A stretch of DNA of 64,000 nucleotides from an uncultured Mobiluncus sp. (GTDB taxonomy: Bacteria > Actinomycetota > Actinomycetes > Actinomycetales > Actinomycetaceae): contig NZ_CABTWO010000001.1 in the NCBI RefSeq assembly GCF_902488535.1, positions 139,792 to 203,791 of the forward strand, read 5' to 3'. The position numbers and the translations under genes were made by a program. Positions 35,097 through 42,900 of this stretch are shown here, piece after piece. The stretch's first letter is position 1. Every line of letters begins with the position of its first letter. The notes under the pieces are model-generated. The model was not told where the DNA came from, did no database searches, and worked only from the letters and a program-made list of their open reading frames with translations.

Positions 35097-35246
35097 ATCA
35101 ACCCGACTTTCCCCGCCAACGCAAACAAAACACGGGAAAACAGACACACAATTTGACCGACCCCAAAGTTCAGCCAAACCAACTTTCAACCTGACTTTAA
35201 AGCTCTACCACAACGAAAAACCCGGATAAAAAACACACAATTTGTC
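35097..35246. repeat. Imperfect direct repeat pair, period about 89 bp
   Basis: TCAACC(C/T)GACTTT occurs at 35097 and 35186, and ACACACAATTTG closes each unit at about 35145 and 35234. The middle parts are diverged. Directly outside the IS3 remnant end. No coding content. Confidence 0.45.
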
Positions 35247-35311
35247 CTTTAACCCTCCCGTGTTGGGGGTTTAAGCCGGTTTTTTGGCTATATTGTGGGC
35301 GTTTGCCCTGG

Positions 35312-35459
35312 TCGGGGTATTCGCTTCACTCACACCCTGTCGGGGTATTCGCAATCGCTAAGCGATTGCATGCCACTTAGTCGAAAACTCAGCCGTCGAG
35401 GTTCGCTCCGCTCCTCCGTCGGGGTATTCGCAATCGCTGCGCGATTGCATGCCCCTTAG
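35312..35459. repeat. Repeats GTCGGGGTATTCGC with palindromic core
   Basis: GTCGGGGTATTCGC occurs three times (13-bp core at 35312, 35340, 35419). The second and third are the start of a 41-bp near-identical repeat (35340-35380 and 35419-35459) that contains the palindrome CAATCGC-N3-GCGATTG and ends ATGCC(A/C)CTTAG. Two copies differ at three positions. No coding content; REP-like appearance. Confidence 0.65.
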
Positions 35460-35478
35460 CCGAAGCGGCAAATACCTT

Positions 35479-35604
35479 CCGGTTTTGTTTTGCCGCGGAC
35501 TGCGTCCGCGGCTACGTTGCGCGGCCCCAGCTCGCTTACGCAAGCATGCTTGCGACGCGGCTGTGTCGCGCAACTAGCCCGCTTCGCGGGCAAAACAAAA
35601 CCGG
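35479..35604. repeat. Nested inverted-repeat structure downstream of tRNA-Pro
   Basis: Perfect 16-bp arms CCGGTTTTGTTTTGCC (35479-35494) and GGCAAAACAAAACCGG (35589-35604) enclose 94 bp with three more palindromes: CCGCGGAC-TGC-GTCCGCGG (35493-35511), CGCAAGCATGCTTGCG (35539-35554) and GCCCGC-TTC-GCGGGC (35577-35591). The right arm doubles as the T-rich tract of the tRNA terminator. Confidence 0.75.
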
Positions 35605-35626
35605 TCAAGGTGCTTACCTTGACCGG
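35601..35626 (-). terminator. Intrinsic terminator of tRNA-Pro
   Basis: CCGGTCAAGGT-N4-ACCTTGACCGG, perfect 11-bp stem starting 2 bp past the tRNA 3' end. Read leftward, TTTTGTTTTG follows at once. A textbook Rho-independent terminator for the leftward tRNA. Confidence 0.85.
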
Positions 35627-35628
35627 AG

Positions 35629-35702
35629 TCGGGGTGGCGGGATTTGAACCCGCGGCCTCTTCGTCCCGAACGAAGCACGCTACCAAGCTGCGCCACACCC
35701 CG
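35629..35702 (-). tRNA. tRNA-Pro (anticodon CGG)
   Basis: 74 nt, read leftward. The acceptor stem pairs CGGGGTG (35702-35696) with CACCCCG, discriminator A at 35629; the D-arm contains GCGCAGCTTGGTAGCGTGC; the anticodon arm is CTTCG-TTCGGGA-CGAAG giving CGG (reads CCG, proline); the T-arm is GCGGG-TTCAAAT-CCCGC. CCA is not encoded. A strong terminator follows. Confidence 0.95.
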
Positions 35703-35880
35703 TGCGTTTTGCAACCCCTCAATTATACAGATGAACGGAAATATCAGAAATCGCGACCGGTCCGAAAATCCGCGCCGCGCCATGAGTCCCATCAGAAACT
35801 GCCATGCACTAACAAGCATCGCCCAGGTGGCGCAGTCGCCCCTAGAGTGCCACGTTCGCGGCTTTCGATACAATCGACCC

Positions 35881-36429
35881 GTGAATATCCTCGTCGTTTG
35901 TACCGGCAACATCTGTCGCTCCCCGATGGCTGAAATCGTCCTGCGCGAAACTGCCCAGCTAGAGGGGCTTGACCTGCGCGTATCTTCAGCAGGAACCTCA
36001 GACGAAGAGCACGGCCACGGTCTGGATCGGCGCGCGGCAAAAGTCCTACGCGAAGCCGGCTATACCCTGCCCGCCAGCCACTTCGCCCACCGCGCCACCA
36101 CCGCTGAACTACGGGAGGCCGACCTTGTGCTGGCTATGACCACAGGTCACGCCCGCATTCTGCGGCGCATGATGGCAACAGCTGGGGTCAGCGCCGACAA
36201 ACTGCACCTGTGGAGAGAATTCGACGGCACCGTGCCTTTCGGCTCCATCAACGATTACCTGCAATCGTCGCCAGGGTATTCCGACCAGTATTCTTCCGGA
36301 GGCCACGCGGACGTGCCCGACCCCTGGTATGGGAACCAGGACGGGTTCTATCGCACTTTGGCGGTCGTGGAGTCCGGTGTTCAGGGTCTGTTGCGCTGGC
36401 ACAAGGCCGGAGGGGCAGAAGGGCGTTAG
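35881..36429 (+). CDS. Low-molecular-weight protein-tyrosine phosphatase
   Basis: 182 residues from GTG at 35881. The N-terminal P-loop VCTGNICRSPMAE holds catalytic Cys7 and Arg13; the general-acid loop is DVPDPWYG near the C-terminus. Slightly longer than the usual 150-165 residues owing to a Ser/Tyr/Gly-rich stretch before the DPW loop. The longer open frame upstream reads antisense through the tRNA and was rejected. No operon partners. Confidence 0.9.
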   Translation: MNILVVCTGNICRSPMAEIVLRETAQLEGLDLRVSSAGTSDEEHGHGLDRRAAKVLREAGYTLPASHFAHRATTAELREADLVLAMTTGHARILRRMMATAGVSADKLHLWREFDGTVPFGSINDYLQSSPGYSDQYSSGGHADVPDPWYGNQDGFYRTLAVVESGVQGLLRWHKAGGAEGR

Positions 36430-36501
36430 GCCCCGGCTTGCCGGTCTCACGCTGTGACGGAAACGCTCTCTTGAACTGACGGCGGTTGCCGTCAACCCAA
36501 T

Positions 36502-36674
36502 GCGTGTTTTCTGTTTGGAGTTCGACCGGCGCAATGTCCACTGGACATTGCTTTTATGCCGGTCTCACACTGTTACGGAAACGCTCTGGCGTGTTTTCTG
36601 TTTGGAGTTCGACCGGCGCAATGTCCACTGGACATTGCTTTTATGCCGGTCTCACACTGTTACGGAAACGCTCT
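36502..36674. repeat. Two tandem identical 86-bp repeats
   Basis: 36502-36587 and 36589-36674 are identical over 86 bp. Each contains a perfect palindrome GCAATGTCCA-C-TGGACATTGC followed by TTTTAT, enclosed by GACCGGC/GCCGGTC arms, and ends ACGGAAACGCTCT. A third partial, diverged copy (CCGGTCTCACGCTGTGACGG..) precedes at about 36440. The hairpin plus T-tract makes each unit a terminator candidate for the rightward phosphatase gene. Confidence 0.85.
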
Positions 36675-36717
36675 CTTGGGTTGAGGGTTTCACCCTCAAC
36701 CCAAGAGAGCGTTTCCG
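36663..36717. repeat. Perfect 25-bp inverted repeat over the end of the SPFH gene
   Basis: Arms 36663-36687 and 36693-36717 are exact reverse complements with a 5-base loop. The right arm contains the last codons and stop region of the leftward gene (stop at 36696-36698); the left arm includes the ACGGAAACGCTCT motif ending the 86-bp repeats. Would form a very stable hairpin in transcripts from either side. Confidence 0.85.
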
Positions 36718-37931
36718 CAATTTGCACAAAACTTTGGTTTGGGGTCGGGGAGTTTTGCCCCGCAGTTCGAGCAAAAGCCTCCGGCGCCCCCAGCTGGGGC
36801 CGCCGGCTGCGGTTTACCGCAGTTAGAACAGAACTTGCCGGTGTTTTGCGCCCCGCAATCGCAAGCCCAAGCCGCACCGGCCGCACCCGCAGCACCCGCC
36901 GCCCCGGCCTGCTGAGCCTGCTGCGCCGCCTGCTGCTGCATCTGCGCCTGGTTCGAAGCCGAAGCCGCCCCCATGAAACCGCCGCCGGCCTGCATCCCCA
37001 TGCCGACACCCATCATGGCCATACCCGCGCCCGCCGGGTTCGACCCGGCGTTCTCGATACCGCGCGCCACGGAGCCTTGCACAAACCCCTCGCGAATCGT
37101 GGGATCTTGAAGCATCGCGCCCTGATTGCGCATATCAATCATCTTGCGCGACTGTTCATCGTAAGAAATCGAAGCAATACCAACGGCCTGAACCTCGATA
37201 CCGCGCTGTTGCAGCCACTCGGCGTCCAAAGCGTCGCGCATATACTTCGACAGCTCGCTCATCTTGGAGGTGACCTGGGAAATGCGGATTCCGTCCACGC
37301 TCATCTGGTTGATGGAAACCTGCAACGCCTCCAGGAACTCGTTTTGGTACTGTTCCTTAATCTCATCGATATGCACGTGCGTGGCATCACGCGGAATCGC
37401 CTCAGCATAGAACTTCAACGGGTCGACAATGCGAATGGAATAGGTGCCGTGAGCCCGCAGGAACAGCTCGGCGTTATAGAAATTATCAAAGTATTGCACC
37501 GGGTTAGGAGTACCGAACTTAATACCCTTAATCTCCTGCAGATTGACGTAAAAAGCCTGTTGCGCCCCGGAAGGAGTGCCGCCGAACTTAAAACGATTCC
37601 AAGTCTCTTTCAGCGCATCGCCCAAGCTCCCGGTAAACAGCGACGGCGCCGAACCGGAGTTAAACGTGTACGCGCCCGGCTCGGTGGAAAAGTCCACAAT
37701 CTTGCCCGAATCAGTAACCAGCAACGCTTGACGGTCATAAACCAGCAGCTTAGAGCCGTCAGTGATGATGTCCTCGGAGCCGCGCTTGTTAGACCCGCGC
37801 CCGCCTTGGCGCATCTGGGCACCCTTGGTAAAGACGATACCTTCCCCCATGTCTTGTGCGGCGATGGCATCCACCCACTGATCCGCTAAAGTCCCGCCGA
37901 TAGCGCCTGCTGCCGCCTGAATCAAGCCCAT
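36696..37931 (-). CDS. SPFH-domain zinc-ribbon protein (YdjI / virion-core-like)
   Basis: 411 residues. N-terminal half is an SPFH/Band 7-like domain of the YdjI type (GIVFTKGAQMRQGGRG, YFVN/AFYVNLQEIKGIKFGTPNPVQYFD, then a coiled region with RDALDAEWLQQRGIEVQAVGIASI). After an Ala/Gln/Gly-rich linker come three CxxC pairs (CDCGAQNTGKFCSNC, FCSNCGAKL, FCANCGNALLG) forming zinc ribbons. ATG at 37931. Divergent from a second zinc-ribbon gene at 38217. In Bacillus the related YdjI works in membrane stress with phage-shock-like partners; that role is only an analogy here. Confidence 0.82.
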   Translation of the reverse strand: MGLIQAAAGAIGGTLADQWVDAIAAQDMGEGIVFTKGAQMRQGGRGSNKRGSEDIITDGSKLLVYDRQALLVTDSGKIVDFSTEPGAYTFNSGSAPSLFTGSLGDALKETWNRFKFGGTPSGAQQAFYVNLQEIKGIKFGTPNPVQYFDNFYNAELFLRAHGTYSIRIVDPLKFYAEAIPRDATHVHIDEIKEQYQNEFLEALQVSINQMSVDGIRISQVTSKMSELSKYMRDALDAEWLQQRGIEVQAVGIASISYDEQSRKMIDMRNQGAMLQDPTIREGFVQGSVARGIENAGSNPAGAGMAMMGVGMGMQAGGGFMGAASASNQAQMQQQAAQQAQQAGAAGAAGAAGAAWACDCGAQNTGKFCSNCGKPQPAAPAGGAGGFCSNCGAKLPDPKPKFCANCGNALLG

Positions 37932-38216
37932 GTTTTCCTCCTAATGTCGGTGTTTTCAACAGTCCACTCGGGTCGCCTCGCTGACTACCCGGCTGATTCG
38001 TCTCCAGCTTTCACTAAAAATCTAGATGATTTAACACCCAAAAGGGTGAAAACTCAGCTGGGTTTGTGTCGACCGGGCATTTTTCGGGAAAGCGTGAACG
38101 ATCACAAGGGTGGTGCGTCCGGGTTTTCACCCATTTGGGTGTTCGTTTTGGGCGGGGGCGCTGAAAACATAGGGGTGGAAAACCCCGCAGTGGGAGTCAA
38201 TACCAAGGAGGAAATC

Positions 38217-39329
38217 ATGGGTTTATTTGATGCAAAAGAATGCGCGCTGTGTTCTCAAAAGGCCGGAATGCTCACCAAACAAAAGCTGCAAGACGGCTTT
38301 CTGTGCGGGGATTGCAAGAAAAAACTCTCCGACTTGTCCTCGGGGTGGAAGCAACGCACCGTCGCGGACGTGAATGAACACCTGGCGCTGCGCGAGGCGA
38401 ACAAAGAACGTTCCGCCCAGTTCCAAGTCACTCGCTCGATTGGGACCGGAGGTTGCCTGGAACTTGACGACACCCACGGCTGGTTTCGGTTTAAGATCGG
38501 ACGCGACTACAAGCAGGGCAACGCCCAAGTGTTTGCCTTTAACGAACTGGGAAATTTCTATGCGGAAATTCATTACGATTCCATCGCAGACGATGAGGAC
38601 GACGACGGTATCCCCGACCAGTATGATCGCGATTCCTCGGGTTCACGCCGCAGCGGCATGGGAATGATGGGGGCGATGGGCGGTGAACTGAACTCCCAAT
38701 CAGCCAATATGTTCGTCAATGGTTCGGGAATGGCTCAGTATTTCCGTTCCGTCGGCAATCAGATCAACGACGCGGGGATGCCTTCCGAAGTCACGGAAAT
38801 CACCATGGTGGTGGGCACCACCAACCGTTTCTGGCCAGAAGTGCGGTTGCGCGGCTCGTTCTTTGGGGCCGGTAACGATATGCAAAAGTTGCAAGAAGCT
38901 CAGCAGACTATTCAGGCCCTCGCCCAGCTCCGCGCCGGTGCTGGCGGCATGGGGGCTCCGATGGGTCAGCCGGGTATGATGGGCCAGCCCATGGGGACGA
39001 TGCAGCCTGGTATGCAGCCGGGCATGATGGGCCAGCCTATGGGTCAGCCGGGCATGGCTCCTATGGCTGGGGGCATGATGGCCGGCGGCATGGGTATGCC
39101 TCAGCAAGGTATGCCACAACCAGGTATGGCGCAGCCGGGGATGCCCCAGCCCGGGATGCCCGGTGCTATGCCGATGCCCCAGCCCCAGATGGGGACAGTT
39201 CCCTCGCAGGGTATGGGTGCTCAGATGGGCGGGGCACCAGCTCAGAGTGCGCATCCGACAAACTGCCCCGCCTGTAATGCCCCGGTGGACGGGCAATTCT
39301 GCGGCAGCTGTGGCACCAAAGTCTATTGA
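38217..39329 (+). CDS. DUF4428-like protein with Met/Gly/Pro repeats and C-terminal zinc ribbon
   Basis: 370 residues from ATG at 38217 with a strong AAGGAGG. The N-terminus CALCSQKAG..LCGDCKKKLS is a zinc-binding DUF4428-type knuckle; a middle domain (GCLELDDTHGWFRFKIGRDYK, EITMVVGTTNRFWPEVRLR) follows; residues about 245-340 are repeats of GMMGQPMGQPGM type; the end has CPACNAPVDGQFCGSCGTKVY, another zinc ribbon. Divergent from the SPFH zinc-ribbon gene across 285 bp that contain a CACCC-AAAA-GGGTG hairpin and no other gene. The pair likely works together. Confidence 0.72.
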   Translation: MGLFDAKECALCSQKAGMLTKQKLQDGFLCGDCKKKLSDLSSGWKQRTVADVNEHLALREANKERSAQFQVTRSIGTGGCLELDDTHGWFRFKIGRDYKQGNAQVFAFNELGNFYAEIHYDSIADDEDDDGIPDQYDRDSSGSRRSGMGMMGAMGGELNSQSANMFVNGSGMAQYFRSVGNQINDAGMPSEVTEITMVVGTTNRFWPEVRLRGSFFGAGNDMQKLQEAQQTIQALAQLRAGAGGMGAPMGQPGMMGQPMGTMQPGMQPGMMGQPMGQPGMAPMAGGMMAGGMGMPQQGMPQPGMAQPGMPQPGMPGAMPMPQPQMGTVPSQGMGAQMGGAPAQSAHPTNCPACNAPVDGQFCGSCGTKVY

Positions 39330-39403
39330 AAACCCCAAACAGGGCGCCAGCCCATTGAAATCCCAGATGCGCAGCGAACCTATGGAGTGAGGTTCGTACA
39401 TTC

Positions 39404-39433
39404 AGCGGGGGTCTCCATGAGGAGGCCCCCGCT
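39404..39433 (+). terminator. Terminator after the DUF4428-like gene
   Basis: AGCGGGGG and GCCCCCGCT arms with an inner CTCC-ATGA-GGAG stem, followed by GGTTTTCC. About 75 bp past the stop. A smaller hairpin CGAACCT/AGGTTCG precedes it at 39375-39396. Confidence 0.75.
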
Positions 39434-39938
39434 GGTTTTCCCGGCAAACTCCGGATCAGACACTTCCTTTTACGTAGCGGTGAATGTGATTGCCACAACT
39501 CCCGGCTTTGCTGAGGTTTTGTTCTGGCATAAGTCCGGGTGGTGAGGTTGCCAGAGTGACTCTCCTTGCATAGCCGGACACGCCGAAATAGGGCGAGTAC
39601 TCAGCTTTTTACTCAGCCTTTACTCATAGACAATCCGCGTTAGTATGAATCCTGTGAGACATTCAGCATTTATTCATAAATAATTTCGACTTTTTCAAAT
39701 CTATTAACTGGATTAACTCAGATTAGATATTATTTGTCACCTGAAATGTTTTCTCCATAGAGAGTATGTTAGGACATTTGAACTTTATCTAAATGCCGAC
39801 TTTTCCGCGCTATTTCAATGTTTCATACCAATGATTTAAATTTTCTTAAAAAAGGCATTCGGTTTCTTGAATATAACAAATACCATATTAAGCAAAGCGA
39901 TTTTCAATCTGTCACCTATTTAACACGGAGGTTTACAA
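39434..39938 (+). promoter_or_regulatory. AT-rich 505-bp leader of the surface-protein gene
   Basis: No gene is supported here. Base composition falls well below the neighbours (long A/T runs from 39640 on). TACTCAGC occurs at 39598 and 39610 and TACTCA at 39621, spaced 11-12 bp, about one helical turn. A good ribosome binding site (CGGAGG) precedes the ATG at 39939. The length suggests a regulated promoter or structured leader; I cannot fix the promoter itself. Confidence 0.5.
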
Positions 39939-42900
39939 ATGGGTCGTTCAGCTACGAGAAGTGTTACCCGAGGGGTAACACACACAAAGAAGGGCATATC
40001 CGTATTTAGTGCAGTCGCTCTCGGTCTGGGTGCAGTAGTAGCACTCAACATGGCTGCTCAAGCCGATTACGCCAAACCTGGCACTACCGTTGCTACTGCC
40101 ATCAATGCCGATGCTATTGAAGGCAATGGTCCCTGGCCCCTAAAAAGTTGGGGTGGCATCGAAGCTACCTCCAGTACTACGGATAGTGCCGGCGGGGCTA
40201 GAGTCTCTGGTTACGCGGTGATTATGGATAAGTCCACCAATGCGGTGAACAATGGTGGAAACACCGCCGTACCTGCTGGAACCAAGATTTATATGCGGTG
40301 GCAGGACACGGATGGTCAAGTCTCACCCATTTACTACGCCACCACGCACAACAATTACACCAGCGCCGCCGACGGCGCTTATGCCTTCAGCGTGCCCAAG
40401 TGGACTGACTCCGCGGGTAAAGATCACGTAATGCTTCCGGGTGCGGCGAAACGACCCAAGATTAAGGTGTGGTTTGAACCTTTCAATGACCCGATTACCG
40501 GCGAACAGGTCGTCATGGTTCGTGATGCCAGCGCTGGTCCTAGTGGTAACCCGCGGGTGATGGGTGATTATGACAAAAAAACGCGCGTAACCGGGGCGGG
40601 TGCGCAATATGTGGATTTGCAGTACTTCAGCAACGTGACCCTGTTTGGCTACCAGATGCCAGCCGAATATATGATTGCTCCCCCGGAGCGGCAAACGGTT
40701 AGCCACACGACTTATAAGGAGCGGGGTAAGTCCACGGATTACATTCAAGGCCGGGTCTGGCTGGAAATGCAAGGTTCTCCGGTAGGTTCTGGACCAGCCT
40801 ATGACGGGAATGACACCCTTGCTGTTGGCTACAAGGTCGTTTTCTCCGTGCTGACCCCGGAATGCGCCATCAAAGCTCAACAGAGCGATACGAAAGCCGG
40901 CTCGGACAACATTGCGCGGGTGAAAGCCGCGAAAGACTTGGTCACCGCAAATCCGAGCTGTATCCAGGAAACGACCACCGCCACGGTAGACAATGACGGA
41001 TACTATGTCGCCCAGTTCTCTAAGGATACTTTCCGGCTTAAGAAGGTAGTGGTCGACGGTAAGACGTACTTAGCCAGTGACGCGCAGCGCAACTATGTCT
41101 ACGGTTATGTGACCGATACGAAGGGCTCCGTCATGCCGGCATACTCTGCGTTTACCGACAACGCTTGGAACGCCCCGAACGAGTTTGCCGCCGCGATCCC
41201 ATCAGCTCCGCCGGGCTTCAACCTCACTCACTGGTACAACACCCACTTCGCGGTCACACCGTACTACAACGTGGGTATCAACCTGGACAAGTACGTGGCG
41301 AACAAGGTCGGAGAAACAGTAACTGCTTTCGCCACCGGTAAGTCCGTCCACCCTGGCGGCTCCAAAGTCGTGTGGACTGATCCCGCCGGTAAAGTAGTCA
41401 AAACTTGTGACGGCGTGGAACCCGGTTCCGGCAGCTGTGCTATGGAAGTTCCTGCTGATGCGGTTGACGGCACCGCCTACACCGCGTCGCTGTACTTGGG
41501 CGACACGTTGATGGCGATGGATTCTTTTGAATTCGTAGAGCCGGAAAAGGTCGCGCCGAGCTTCACCGCAGAGGCGCCGGAAATTACGGGCGTCATTAAT
41601 GAGCTCATCGAGGAAAAGGTCGTTCCTCTCGATAATCCTGATGGTTTCGAAGTGTCTTGTACCGCTACGGGCTTAGCCAAGGGACTGCAAATTTTCTATA
41701 ACGCAGAAAAGGGTGGCTGTGTCATCTCGGGCGTGCCTGAAGAACTGAAAGACGTCGACAGCACCTATATCGTCAGCGCCACGTGGCTGGATAAGGCCGG
41801 TAAAGACACTACCGTCACGGCTGAGGGCAAGATTAACATCACCAAACCCGGTGATGATGATCACGACGGTGTCAACAACCACGATGACAAGTGCCCTAAC
41901 ACCCCGAAAGATGCGGTAGTAGACGCTGATGGGTGCGCTATTGCGCCTACCATCAACGATCCGCAGGGCAAGGGATTCGCGGTAACCGGTATTAAAGGTG
42001 AACCCATCACACCGGTGATTATTCCTGTGAATAATACCGGCAATCTGACCATCACCAGCTGTGAAGCGGATACCTACACCGGTGGGGACACCCTTCCGAC
42101 TGAAACCGCGAAGACCAGCGAACCCGCCAGTGCCGGCAAAGAACCTGCGGGCAGCACTGCGCCCAGCGAGCCTGCCGAATCTAGTGAGGAATCAAGCTCA
42201 GAGGCGACCCAGAGTGCACCCGAACCTGCCCCGGCGGTAGAACCGGTTACTCCGGCGTCCGGTCAAGGTGTGGGCGTGTTCGCTGAGCCTAAGGAAAGCA
42301 CGGTTGCTGGATTGCCGAAGGGCTTAAAGGTGGAATGGGATCAGGATCAAAGTGCCTGCGTTATCTCCGGTACCACCGATGTGGCGCTGGACACCCCCAT
42401 CAACGCCACCGTCTATGTCAAGTACAACGCAGACAAGCGCGCTGACGCGACCCCAGGCACTTCTGAAGAAGAACTTAAGGTTGACGGGACCGTGTTTATT
42501 CACGACCGAGGTCTGGACGACGATGACAACGATGGTGTGTTGAACAAGGACGATGCCTGCGCTAATACGCCTACGGACACTGCGGTGGACGAAAAGGGTT
42601 GTGCCAAGGCTCCGGTGGTCACCAAGGTTCCGCTGATTGAGGGGACGGTCGGCACGGAAATTACTCCGATTACCGTTCCTGTGGCTAACGACGGCAACAA
42701 CACCATCGTCTCGTGTGAGGCTACCGGTCTGGTGGCTGGTTTGAAGATTGCTTGGGACGAAACCGCCAAGGCGTGCGTGATTTCCGGCACTCCGACCGAA
42801 CCGACCGCGGGAACCGACCCGGTGGAAGTCAACGTCAGCGTGAAGTATGACTCCCCGGATAACAAGGCGTCCGAACCGAAAGACAGCGCTTCAACCTCCG

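Noticed and set aside
35312..35460. Spaced repeats resembling a CRISPR array
   Set aside because: Only two full copies, repeat length and spacing irregular, internal palindrome covers most of the unit and no cas genes lie nearby.
35644..35880. Upstream extension of the phosphatase open frame through the tRNA
   Set aside because: It would read antisense across tRNA-Pro; the P-loop lies right after the GTG at 35881, matching family N-termini.
39818..40009. Small open frame upstream of the surface-protein gene
   Set aside because: It overlaps the start of the large gene in another frame and has no ribosome binding site or homology; the region is a leader.
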